The notes: generated by a model from the letters alone, not told the origin. Counted from the first letter of the stretch, positions 1 to 6,340 are shown. The stretch is 10,897 nucleotides of DNA from DASWOJ01 sp964242325 (GCA_964242325.1 CAXTCI010000182.1:1-10897); one strand, 5' to 3'. Program-made: numbers and translations.

Positions 1-2
1 TC

Positions 3-1514
3 GAGGAGTACTTCCGCTTCGAGGGCCAGACGGAGAACGAGCAGTATCTCCGCTTTTTCATGGGCGTGGCGCCGCAAGGCTTGCACCGGGCCTACCTCGT
101 GGACCCCTCGCGCATCAACCTGGCGGAGAAGCGCGGCCCGTCCACCGTGGCGTCGTGCCAGCTTTGCGCCGGGGTGGTCGGCACCATGGCGCTGCAACTG
201 CTGCTGCGGCGTCCGGGGCTGCGGGCGGCGCCTTATCACCATCACTTCGATCCGATGCGCGGGCGCCTGGCCGTGACCCGCCTGCCCCAGGGCAACGACA
301 CGCCGTCCCAGCGCATCCGCCTGGCCATCGCCCGCAAGATGTTCGCCAAGCCCAGGCCGGCGCCGGTGCCCGCTCCGGCGCCCGCGGCGGCACGGACGCC
401 GCTGGAGGAGATCCTGGACGCCGCGCGCTGGGCGCCCAGCGGCGACAACTCCCAGCCCTGGCGGTTCGAGACGCTGGACGGCGATACCGTGCGCATCCAC
501 CTGGCGACCGAGGCGGGGACGAACCCATACGAATACCGGGGCGGCGAGCCGTCGCTGCTGTCCGGCGGCATGCTGCTGGAGAACCTGCGCATCGCGGCCA
601 GCGTCCAAGGCCGCCGGCTGGACTGGTCCGTGGAGGGAGGCAGCGACCCTTACAGCATCATTGCCCGGATGCCCATAACATCAGGCGTTGCGGCGGACCG
701 GCTGCATTCGGTGCTCGCCCTGCGCTCCGTGGACCGGCGCCCCTACTTGTCCCGGCCGCTCCGCCCGGCGGAGCGTGCGGCGCTGGAGGCGGCGGCCGGC
801 CCTGATTTGCAGGTGTCCTGGTATGAGGACCGGGGCGCCCGGCTGCGCATGGCCCGGCTGGGGGCGCTGGCGACCGACATACGCCTGCGGGCGCAGGAGG
901 CGTTCGCCGTGCATCAGAAGGTCATCGACTGGTCGCCGGGCCATAGCGCCACCGGGATGCCGGCGGGTGCCATCGGCCTGGACCGCATGACGCTGCGGAT
1001 CATGCGCTGGGCGATGGCGCACTGGCCGCGGATGCACGGCATGAACCGGGTGTCCGGCACCTGGACCGCGGCGGCGCAGTTGGACCTGCGTCCGGCGCTG
1101 GGTAGCGCCGCCTTCTTTACCCTGGCTCCGGCGGGGGGGGATGGGGAGGACCGGGTGGTCCGCGCGCTTCGCCTGGGCGGCGCGGTGCAGCGGTTCTGGC
1201 TGACGGCGACGCGGCTGGGCCTGGCGATGCAGCCGGGCCTGGCGACGCTGATCTTCTCGCATTATGGCGCGCACGGGCTGCCCTTCACCGCCGATGCGGG
1301 GCTGCAGGCAAAGGCCCGGAAGCTTGCCGCCCGGTTCCAGGCCGTGCTGGGACGCCATCCCGATAGCCTGGTGTTCCTGGGGCGCATCGGTCAACCGCGT
1401 CCGGGCTTGCCGAAGGCGCGGTCAATCCGGCGGGACGTTGCGGACCTGGGACACTCCATCCCGGCGGCCGCCACCCCGCCTGTAATGGCGGAGGCGGCGT
1501 CGCAGAGCGGTTAG
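3..1514 (+). CDS. ThiF/E1-like domain fused to nitroreductase domain (Rv1355c/MoeY-like), 5' truncated by window edge
   Basis: The frame is open from base 3 to the TAG at 1512-1514, so the true start lies upstream of the window; 503 residues are visible. An internal ATG at 60 is not preferred because coding-like sequence continues upstream of it. The first ~110 residues look like the C-terminal part of a ThiF/MoeB/E1-type adenylyltransferase, including GPSTVASCQLCAG and a YHHHFDP stretch. A Pro/Ala-rich linker follows (PRPAPVPAPAPAAA). The rest is nitroreductase-like and opens with the FMN-binding signature ARWAPSGDNSQPWRFE. This architecture is known in the mycobacterial Rv1355c ('MoeY') family; the reaction is not established, and the MoeY name does not prove a molybdopterin role. 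The gene is convergent with the photosynthesis operon, so co-regulation is not implied. A run of eight G lies at 1133-1140. Domain calls are fairly secure; the function is unknown. Confidence 0.75.
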   Translation, partial: EEYFRFEGQTENEQYLRFFMGVAPQGLHRAYLVDPSRINLAEKRGPSTVASCQLCAGVVGTMALQLLLRRPGLRAAPYHHHFDPMRGRLAVTRLPQGNDTPSQRIRLAIARKMFAKPRPAPVPAPAPAAARTPLEEILDAARWAPSGDNSQPWRFETLDGDTVRIHLATEAGTNPYEYRGGEPSLLSGGMLLENLRIAASVQGRRLDWSVEGGSDPYSIIARMPITSGVAADRLHSVLALRSVDRRPYLSRPLRPAERAALEAAAGPDLQVSWYEDRGARLRMARLGALATDIRLRAQEAFAVHQKVIDWSPGHSATGMPAGAIGLDRMTLRIMRWAMAHWPRMHGMNRVSGTWTAAAQLDLRPALGSAAFFTLAPAGGDGEDRVVRALRLGGAVQRFWLTATRLGLAMQPGLATLIFSHYGAHGLPFTADAGLQAKARKLAARFQAVLGRHPDSLVFLGRIGQPRPGLPKARSIRRDVADLGHSIPAAATPPVMAEAASQSG

Positions 1515-1543
1515 ATGGATTTGCGTCCGGCCTGATGCCGTTG

Positions 1544-1566
1544 CCGGGCAACCTGATGCTGCCCGG
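1544..1566 (+). terminator. Hairpin downstream of the ThiF-nitroreductase gene, possible terminator
   Basis: CCGGGCA (1544-1550) pairs with TGCCCGG (1560-1566) around a 9-nt loop, 29 nt after the stop codon at 1514. No clear T-run follows, so intrinsic termination is uncertain. A Rho-dependent end or a processing stem-loop is equally possible. Confidence 0.35.
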
Positions 1567-1673
1567 TTCATCCGGCGTGTCTGGGAGCTTAACCCGGCGC
1601 TAGGCCGATCATGTCCAAGGCGGTATGCCGCACCGGGAAACGAGCGGCGCAGGGGCATGGCTACGCAGCCATA

Positions 1674-1701
1674 TCTGCCCGGCCCATAGGGACCGGGCAG
1701 A
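1674..1701 (-). terminator. Hairpin just after the HiPIP stop codon, probable 3' end structure
   Basis: TCTGCCCGG (1674-1682) is perfectly complementary to CCGGGCAGA (1693-1701). A further CCC/GGG pairing inside (1683-1685 with 1689-1691) leaves a one-base bulge and a 3-nt loop. It begins 7 nt after the HiPIP stop on the - strand. No U-tract follows; instead a second small stem-loop (1657-1672) comes next. It probably ends or protects the HiPIP transcript. Confidence 0.5.
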
Positions 1702-1708
1702 GATCCGG

Positions 1709-1966
1709 TCAGCCCTCCTTGGGCGCGTAGGCGACGCAGTAGCCCTGTGGGCTGATCTGCCCGGCTACGATCTTGCAGGCATTTGGATCAATATACTGGG
1801 CACACTTGCTGCACTGCTGACCGTCTTTCGGCTGGTTCTGATACTGCACCAACTCTTGAGCGATCTTCTCGTCCTGCGCCCGGGCGGCGGTTGCAGCCAG
1901 CGTGGCACCGGCCGCAACACCCAGGCCGGTACGGAGCATGATGCGACGGGTCGGATTGTTCTTCAT
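1709..1966 (-). CDS. High-potential iron-sulfur protein (HiPIP), Tat-exported
   Basis: This 85-residue protein would carry one [4Fe-4S] cluster in the periplasm and shuttle electrons, typically from the cytochrome bc1 complex to the reaction-centre cytochrome. A twin-arginine signal is visible (TRRIMLRTGL, then an Ala-rich segment ending ATAARA), with probable cleavage after residue 30 and a mature protein of about 55 residues. The four cluster cysteines are at residues 52, 55, 64 and 77 (CSKC, NAC, GYC), spaced C-x2-C-x8-C-x12-C, which matches the short HiPIP type. The ATG at 1966 is preferred; a GTG at 1978 would add only MSCP before the same Tat motif. The gene lies 242 nt downstream of hemA on the same strand and may have its own promoter. 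A hairpin at 1674-1701 follows the stop. Family assignment is strong; its role as reaction-centre donor is inferred from the neighbourhood. Confidence 0.93.
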   Translation of the reverse strand: MKNNPTRRIMLRTGLGVAAGATLAATAARAQDEKIAQELVQYQNQPKDGQQCSKCAQYIDPNACKIVAGQISPQGYCVAYAPKEG

Positions 1967-2208
1967 GGGGCAGCTCACTTAGCTTGAGGTTGCACAGTTC
2001 GGCTACTCGCCGCGAGTAACACCGGCGATGTGGCGGAGTTCCTGGAACTGGGAAGGCCCATTGCACTCACAGATTCGCCGTGGTGGCATTGCTGTCACCC
2101 TGACTGGGGCCTTTGGTGCGGAGGCTGGCGAGGCCACGATCGACCTTTTTGAACCGCCGCACCGTGCGCCGCCAGCAGTGACGATTGGCTCGTGACGGCG
2201 ACGAGGAG
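1967..2208 (-). promoter_or_regulatory. hemA-HiPIP intergenic region, likely HiPIP promoter/leader
   Basis: This 242-bp non-coding gap is the longest between - strand genes here and probably holds the HiPIP promoter. Two short perfect palindromes lie in it: AGTTCCTGGAACT (2037-2049, 6-bp arms around one base) and TACTCGCCGCGAGTA (2004-2018, 6-bp arms around CCG). They centre about 77 and 45 bp upstream of the HiPIP ATG. I could not identify a convincing -35/-10 pair, FNR box or PpsR site (TGT-N12-ACA). Promoter assignment rests on spacing only. Confidence 0.4.
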
Positions 2209-3417
2209 CTAGGCTACCTTCTTCAGATCCAGCCCAGCCCAGATCTCCGACAACGCCGCCACCAGGTGCGCGATGTCCGCATCCGTGTGGAGGGGTCCCG
2301 GCGTGATCCGCAGCCGCTCCGTCCCGCGTGGGACCGTGGGGTAGTTGATCGGCTGGATGTAGATGCCCCGCTCCATCAACTGGTCGCTGATCGCCTTGCA
2401 CAGCGCGGCGTCGCCGACCATCACGGGGACGATGTGGCTGGGATTGTGCATGTGCGGGATGCCCGCGACGTCCAAGGCCCGACGCAGCTTGGCCACGCGA
2501 TCCTGCTGCGCCGCCCGTTCCTCGCTGCTGGCCTTCAGGTGCCGCACGCTCGCCAAGGCGCCTGCCGCGATGGCGGGGGGCTGCGATGTGGTGAAGATGA
2601 AGCCCGAGGCGAAGCTGCGCACGTAGTCCACCACCACGGCCGACGACGCGATGTAGCCGCCGATGATGCCGTAGCCCTTGGCCAGCGTGCCTTCGATCAC
2701 CGTCAGGCGGTCCATCAGGCCTTCCCGCTCGGCGACGCCGCCGCCGCGTGGGCCATACAGGCCGACGGCATGGACCTCGTCGCAGTAGGTCATGGCGCCG
2801 TGCTTCTCGGCCACGTCGCAGAACTCGGCGATCGGGGCGATGTCGCCGTCCATGGAATACACGCTCTCGAAGGCGATCAGCTTGGGCGCGTCGGGGTCCA
2901 TTTCGGACAGGCGGCGATCCAGGTCCTCGGGGTCGTTGTGCCCGAAGATCTGGTAGGGCGCGCGGCTGTGCCGGATGCCCTCGATCATGCTGGCGTGGTT
3001 CAGCGCATCGGAGAAGATGGTGCAGCCTGGCATACGCCCGGCCAAGGTGCTGAGCGCCGCCAGGTTCGACATGTAGCCGGAGCTGAACAGCAGTGCCGCC
3101 TCCTTGCCGTGCAGGTCGGCCAGCTCCTCCTCCAGCATGACGTGGTAGTGGTTGGTGCCGGCGATGTTGCGGGTGCCGCCCGCGCCGGCGCCGCAACTGT
3201 CCAGCGCCTCATGCACGGCGGCGAGCACCTTGGGATGCTGGCCCATGCCGAGATAGTCGTTGCTGCACCAGACCGTGACCTCGTCCTGGGCGTTGCCGCG
3301 CAGGTGCGACGCCTTGGGGAAGCTGCCGGCCCGGCGCTGCAGGTCGGCGAAGGTCCGGTAGTTGCCGTCCTTGCGCAACCCGTCCAGACCCTTGCGGAAG
3401 AAACCATCGTAATCCAT
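2209..3417 (-). CDS. hemA: 5-aminolevulinate synthase
   Basis: This PLP enzyme condenses glycine with succinyl-CoA to give 5-aminolevulinate, the first committed step to heme and bacteriochlorophyll in Alphaproteobacteria (C4/Shemin pathway). The 402-residue length is normal for the family. Visible hallmarks are the N-terminal WCSNDYLGMG, the substrate region GAGAGGTRNIAGTNHYH (residues 76-92), the PLP-contacting YCDEVHAVGLYG (211-222), and the Schiff-base lysine K247 in EGTLAKGYGIIGGY. The ATG at 3417 is chosen because GGGAGGG (3424-3430 on the complement) lies 6 nt upstream and MDYDGFF is a typical start. puhE ends 26 nt upstream, so the gene is likely part of the puh operon. Its place at the operon end would tie precursor supply to pigment-protein synthesis. 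Alphaproteobacteria often carry more than one ALA synthase gene; whether this is the only copy cannot be seen here. Confidence 0.96.
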   Translation of the reverse strand: MDYDGFFRKGLDGLRKDGNYRTFADLQRRAGSFPKASHLRGNAQDEVTVWCSNDYLGMGQHPKVLAAVHEALDSCGAGAGGTRNIAGTNHYHVMLEEELADLHGKEAALLFSSGYMSNLAALSTLAGRMPGCTIFSDALNHASMIEGIRHSRAPYQIFGHNDPEDLDRRLSEMDPDAPKLIAFESVYSMDGDIAPIAEFCDVAEKHGAMTYCDEVHAVGLYGPRGGGVAEREGLMDRLTVIEGTLAKGYGIIGGYIASSAVVVDYVRSFASGFIFTTSQPPAIAAGALASVRHLKASSEERAAQQDRVAKLRRALDVAGIPHMHNPSHIVPVMVGDAALCKAISDQLMERGIYIQPINYPTVPRGTERLRITPGPLHTDADIAHLVAALSEIWAGLDLKKVA

Positions 3418-3443
3418 CGCCTGCCCTCCCGGCATATGCGTGT

Positions 3444-4283
3444 TCAGGTCGCCGCAGCCGGTGCGGCATCCGTCTCCATATGGGCGCTGCACCCGGTGGC
3501 GCAGCCTGGCTCCCGCGCGATCAGCAGGGCGTCGCGCCCCGCCGCCCGCCGTTCCGTCACCGCCCAGCCCCACAGCCGGGCAAACGGCAGCGGCAGCACG
3601 AGCACGACGTGTTCGATGACTGCCAGCGTCAGCATGGTCATCACGAAGGTCTGGCCGACCTGCCCCATTCCGTCCGTCCCGGCCAGCGTACCCATCCATA
3701 GCAACCCAGCACCCACGGATATGGGCATCAGCGGGTTCATCGCCCGCCGGCGGAAGAAGCTCTTCAGGTATGCCAGGCGTGCCGGCAGGAACTCCTCGCC
3801 CAGGTTCCGTACGCCCAGGAAGAAGTTGAGCTTCGCCGAGGTGCGTCCGGCCCATAGCACCATGAAGGTCCAGGTGCCGGCCTGGTTCGGTGCGCCCCAG
3901 CTTGCCCAGACGATCACGCCGGCGGTCGCCAGGATCGCCAGCTCATGCCACAGGCACGCCTGCACGCCGTGCCAGAAATGCGCCCAGCCGCCACAGCCCG
4001 CCGGGCAGGCAGTGCGCCGGGGGCCGGTGACGTAGCCCATGAAGAACGCCATCTCGTGCCAGCCCCAGGCCAGCACCGCCCAGGTGAAGGCGGCATAGGC
4101 GGCCGGAGCCGTCGCAGATGCGCTGGTTGCTGCCAACTGCCATAGCGCCAGCGCGAACAGGGCGGTGCCGCCCGCCATGCTCCACCGGAAGGTGCGGGCG
4201 GGCAGGTTGTCCAGCCAGATGATCAGCCCGGTGCTGAACCACCACACGAACAGCGCATACAGGACGGGTCCGGCGGTGTTCAT
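3444..4283 (-). CDS. puhE: Photosynthetic complex assembly protein PuhE (DUF3623 type)
   Basis: This 279-residue, multi-pass inner-membrane protein matches PuhE, which influences reaction-centre/LH1 assembly and bacteriochlorophyll levels in Rhodobacter; its biochemical activity is unknown. Hydrophobic segments begin at residue ~5 (YALFVWWFSTGLIIWL). Characteristic stretches are GYVTGPRR (83-90), LWHELAIL (111-118) and AGRTSAKLNFFLGVRNLGEEFLP (145-167). His/Glu pairs occur in three hydrophobic segments: H76-E77, H113-E114 and E224-H225. The C-terminus ends in a hydrophilic tail with C261, C265 and H268. It starts 16 nt after the acsF stop, with no strong Shine-Dalgarno sequence, so translation may depend on coupling to acsF. 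hemA follows after 26 nt. Confidence 0.9.
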   Translation of the reverse strand: MNTAGPVLYALFVWWFSTGLIIWLDNLPARTFRWSMAGGTALFALALWQLAATSASATAPAAYAAFTWAVLAWGWHEMAFFMGYVTGPRRTACPAGCGGWAHFWHGVQACLWHELAILATAGVIVWASWGAPNQAGTWTFMVLWAGRTSAKLNFFLGVRNLGEEFLPARLAYLKSFFRRRAMNPLMPISVGAGLLWMGTLAGTDGMGQVGQTFVMTMLTLAVIEHVVLVLPLPFARLWGWAVTERRAAGRDALLIAREPGCATGCSAHMETDAAPAAAT

Positions 4284-4299
4284 TGCGTTGCCGGGGCCG

Positions 4300-5376
4300 C
4301 TACCACGCGGCCTGCAGGCGGACGTTCTCCGGCATGGCGTTGGCCTTCACCGGCACGAGATACATGCGGATGAACGCCGCCCCGGCCGCGACCGTCAGCC
4401 CGGCGCCGCGCAATTTGCCGATGATGCCGCCCTGGCGCCGTGCCTCGCGCTTGGCGACGGTGATCTGCCGCAGTCGCTCGAACCCGCGCGCGAAGGCCGG
4501 GTTGTCTAGGTCCAGCGCCACCGGGAACACCTGCTTGGTGATCTCGGTCGTGATGCGGAACACCTTGAAGTCGTATTCGGTGGGGTCCACGCCGAGAGCC
4601 GCATGGAATACCGGCCGGGCGTGGTCGCGCACATACATCGTCGCGAACACCGCCAACAGGAAGAAGCGTATCCATAGCTTGTTGACGCCGGTCAGCAGCT
4701 TGGGGTCCGCACGCATCAGCAGCGCGAACGCCTCGCCGTGGCGGAACTCGTCGCCGCACCATTCCTCGAACCAGGCGAAGATCGGGTGGATCATCCGGTC
4801 GGGGTGCTGCTGCAAGTGGCGGAAGATGGTGATGTAGCGGGCGTAGCCGATCTTCTCGCTGAGGTAGGTCGCGTAGAAGACGAACTTGGGCTTGAAGTAG
4901 GTGTACTTTTTCACCTTGGTGAGGAAGCTTAGGTCCACGCCGACGCCGAAGTCCTTCAGCGTGTCGTTGATGAAGCCGGCGTGGCGGGCCTCGTCGCGCG
5001 CCATCAGGCTGAACAGCTCGTGGATGTCGCCGTGGGTGATGCGCTTCTTGATCTCGGCGTACAGGACGCAGCCGCTGAACTCGGCGGTGACGGAGCTGAT
5101 GAGGAACTCTAGGAGCTCCGCCCGCAGCGCCGGCTCCAGGGTGGATAGGTCCACGTCGAACCGGCTGTCGCGGATGAAGTGGCCGCGGTTCGGGTCGGCC
5201 CGCATCTCGGCGATCAGGGCGTTCCACTCGGTGCGGACGCAGCTGACGTCGATGCGCTCCATTGCCGCAAAGTCGGTGGTGTAGAAGCGTGGGCTGAGGA
5301 CGGTGTCCTCCTGCGCCATGCGGGTGGCCTCGTTCATCGGCTTGGAGGTGGCCGGGGTGGCTAGGGTCGTGGACAT
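4300..5376 (-). CDS. acsF: O2-dependent Mg-protoporphyrin IX monomethyl ester cyclase, diiron subunit
   Basis: AcsF forms the isocyclic E ring of chlorophylls, converting Mg-protoporphyrin IX monomethyl ester to divinyl protochlorophyllide using O2. The 358-residue length is normal. Diiron ligand motifs are visible: E99 in the VTAEF helix, DEARH at 128-132, and GDEFRH at 208-213, with a nearby EEW. KVKKYTYFKPKFVFYATY (164-181) is typical of the family. Start ATG at 5376: AAGGAG (5385-5390, complement) lies 8 nt upstream. The start overlaps the stop of the preceding small gene by one base (TGATG), which indicates translational coupling to a probable cyclase partner. puhE follows after 16 nt. 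An O2-requiring cyclase implies that the organism makes bacteriochlorophyll in the presence of oxygen; an anaerobic BchE may exist elsewhere but is not in this window. Confidence 0.97.
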   Translation of the reverse strand: MSTTLATPATSKPMNEATRMAQEDTVLSPRFYTTDFAAMERIDVSCVRTEWNALIAEMRADPNRGHFIRDSRFDVDLSTLEPALRAELLEFLISSVTAEFSGCVLYAEIKKRITHGDIHELFSLMARDEARHAGFINDTLKDFGVGVDLSFLTKVKKYTYFKPKFVFYATYLSEKIGYARYITIFRHLQQHPDRMIHPIFAWFEEWCGDEFRHGEAFALLMRADPKLLTGVNKLWIRFFLLAVFATMYVRDHARPVFHAALGVDPTEYDFKVFRITTEITKQVFPVALDLDNPAFARGFERLRQITVAKREARRQGGIIGKLRGAGLTVAAGAAFIRMYLVPVKANAMPENVRLQAAW

Positions 5377-5672
5377 CAGTGCGTCTCCTTCGGCAGGAAG
5401 CCGACCTCGTAGAGTTCCGTCAGCTCGAACATTCCGGCGATCTCAGCCCACCAGCGGGCCAGGGCGCCACCGCGGATGACGGTGGCGGTGGTGCGCAGGA
5501 CGCGGTGCTCGCCGAAGGCTACGTCGGCTGGGGCGTTGTGCACGACGACCTTGTCGCCGGGCTGGATGTCGCCGCCGTCGGGTACGGCATGGGCGTGGAA
5601 GGATAGCGGGGTTTGCGAGACGTCCACGTCGCAGGGGACGGTGACAGTCTCGCCGCCGAAGAGCCAGCTCAT
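5376..5672 (-). CDS. bciE: Small conserved protein upstream of acsF, probable cyclase subunit BciE
   Basis: This 98-residue soluble protein starts MSWLFGGETVTVPCDVDV and ends FLPKETH. It has no signal peptide or membrane helix, one cysteine (C14), and a central beta-rich stretch (QPGDKVVVHNAPADVAFGE) followed by a likely helix (ALARWWAEIAGMFELTELYE). Alphaproteobacterial O2-dependent cyclases are known to need an extra subunit, BciE, encoded by a small gene near acsF in the puh region. Size, position between puhC and acsF, and the one-base TGATG overlap with acsF all fit. I recognise it mainly by context, not by a catalytic motif. The ATG at 5672 is preferred: an AGGGA-like site lies upstream, and the longer open frame (to 5819) runs through a repeat element that would encode a spurious Pro/Glu-rich extension. 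Confidence 0.75.
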   Translation of the reverse strand: MSWLFGGETVTVPCDVDVSQTPLSFHAHAVPDGGDIQPGDKVVVHNAPADVAFGEHRVLRTTATVIRGGALARWWAEIAGMFELTELYEVGFLPKETH

Positions 5673-5710
5673 GGGGTCAGTCCCTTGGGGCTGACGCAGT
5701 TGGCGTTCTG

Positions 5711-5858
5711 CTCCCTCTCCCTCCGGGAGAGGGTCGGGGTGAGGGAGTGGGCGAGGACCGTGCTGGCCGGGACGCGGGCGTATGCTTGCTGCGCGTCCGG
5801 GGCTCCGCTCCGCAGCCAAGACCCCCTCACCCCGACCCTCTCCCGAAGGGAGAGGGAG
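5711..5858. repeat. 148-bp REP/BIME-like miniature element, copy 1 (puhC-bciE gap)
   Basis: The element is bounded by 35-bp inverted ends at 5711-5745 and 5824-5858, identical at 34 of 35 positions. Each end contains its own hairpin: CCCTCTCCC/GGGAGAGGG with a 3-nt loop (5713-5733 on the left). The 78-bp core carries GGTCTTGGCTGCGGAGCGG on the - strand (5805-5823), which also occurs in copy 2. The core has no plausible gene. The terminal CCCTCACCCCGACCCTCTCCC-type sequence belongs to a dispersed repeat common in GC-rich proteobacterial genomes. It fills most of the 202-nt gap between puhC and bciE, so the operon mRNA would contain a long stem flanked by two small hairpins. Confidence 0.9.
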
Positions 5859-5874
5859 TAGGAGCGGACCGGGG

Positions 5875-6333
5875 TCATAGGCGCTGCTCCGCCTGTTCGA
5901 TCCGGGGCTGCAGGTGCAGGAGGCGGGCGAACACGGCGACGTTCAGGCTGCCGAACGCCTCCAGCTCTAGGTGCCGCCCATCGGATGCGTCATCCAGGGT
6001 CAGCCGCCCATCGCTCCACGCCGTCAGGCGGAACGGCGGGGCGGCGCCGATGCCGTCGAGGCGCCGCGCCCGCGCCATGCCGCGCATGGTCGAGCGGATG
6101 AAGCCCTGCTGACCCTGCAACACATCCACCGTCTGCTCCGTCTGGGCATCCGTCACCACGACGGCTCCATCTGCCCGGTCGGCGAAGCGCAGGTCACGGC
6201 TGGCCACCACCGACCCGGTTTCCTCTACCCGCGCCGGCCCGGCGATCCGTCCCGCAATCGCGCCAATCAAGGCGAGGCCAATCATTACGAAGACAATCCG
6301 CTGCGGCCAGCGGTGGATGCTTGTCTCGGGCAC
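5875..6333 (-). CDS. puhC: Photosynthetic complex assembly protein PuhC
   Basis: PuhC is a single-pass inner-membrane protein needed for efficient assembly or organisation of the LH1-reaction centre core in Rhodobacter. The product is 152 residues. A short cytoplasmic N-terminus (PETSIHRWPQR) precedes one membrane segment (about residues 12-31, IVFVMIGLALIGAIAG) and a periplasmic domain with SRDLRFADRADGAVVV, a QGQQGFIRSTMRGMAR stretch and a C-terminal SLNVAVFARLL. The GTG at 6333 is chosen as start because AGGAGG (6341-6346, complement) lies 7 nt upstream; the frame is open further upstream, but that part is Arg-rich and overlaps puhB out of frame. It follows puhB after 43 nt. A 202-nt gap filled by a repeat element separates it from bciE. 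Confidence 0.88.
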   Translation of the reverse strand: MPETSIHRWPQRIVFVMIGLALIGAIAGRIAGPARVEETGSVVASRDLRFADRADGAVVVTDAQTEQTVDVLQGQQGFIRSTMRGMARARRLDGIGAAPPFRLTAWSDGRLTLDDASDGRHLELEAFGSLNVAVFARLLHLQPRIEQAEQRL

Positions 6334-6340
6334 GGCGTAT

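Larger units (their letters stand above)
1515..1708. other. Convergent intergenic region without a gene
   Basis: These 194 bp separate the + strand fusion gene from the - strand HiPIP gene. I see no convincing ORF or RNA gene here. The region holds three inverted repeats: 1544-1566, 1657-1672 (ATGGCT/AGCCAT, 4-nt loop) and 1674-1701. They are best explained as transcript 3' ends for the two convergent genes. Confidence 0.6.

Noticed and set aside
1625..1987. + strand ORF covering the HiPIP gene
   Set aside because: It is the antisense shadow of the HiPIP gene, whose Tat signal and four cysteines are unmistakable.
1967..2208. PpsR (TGT-N12-ACA) or FNR-type operator upstream of the HiPIP gene
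   Set aside because: I searched the gap and found no match with the correct spacing.
2185..4035. Long + strand open frame of 616 codons opposite hemA and puhE
   Set aside because: It is antisense to two clear family members; its Arg/Ala/His-rich composition is what a high-GC complementary frame produces, and no domain is recognisable.
5376..5819. 147-residue version of the gene before acsF
   Set aside because: The extra N-terminus is translated repeat (PHPDPLPEGEG-type residues) from the 148-bp element; the ATG at 5672 gives a sensible start.
5613..5861. Small ORFs running through the repeat elements, with LTPTLSRRERE-like peptides
   Set aside because: These peptides arise from the dispersed repeat in many genomes and are not proteins in their own right.
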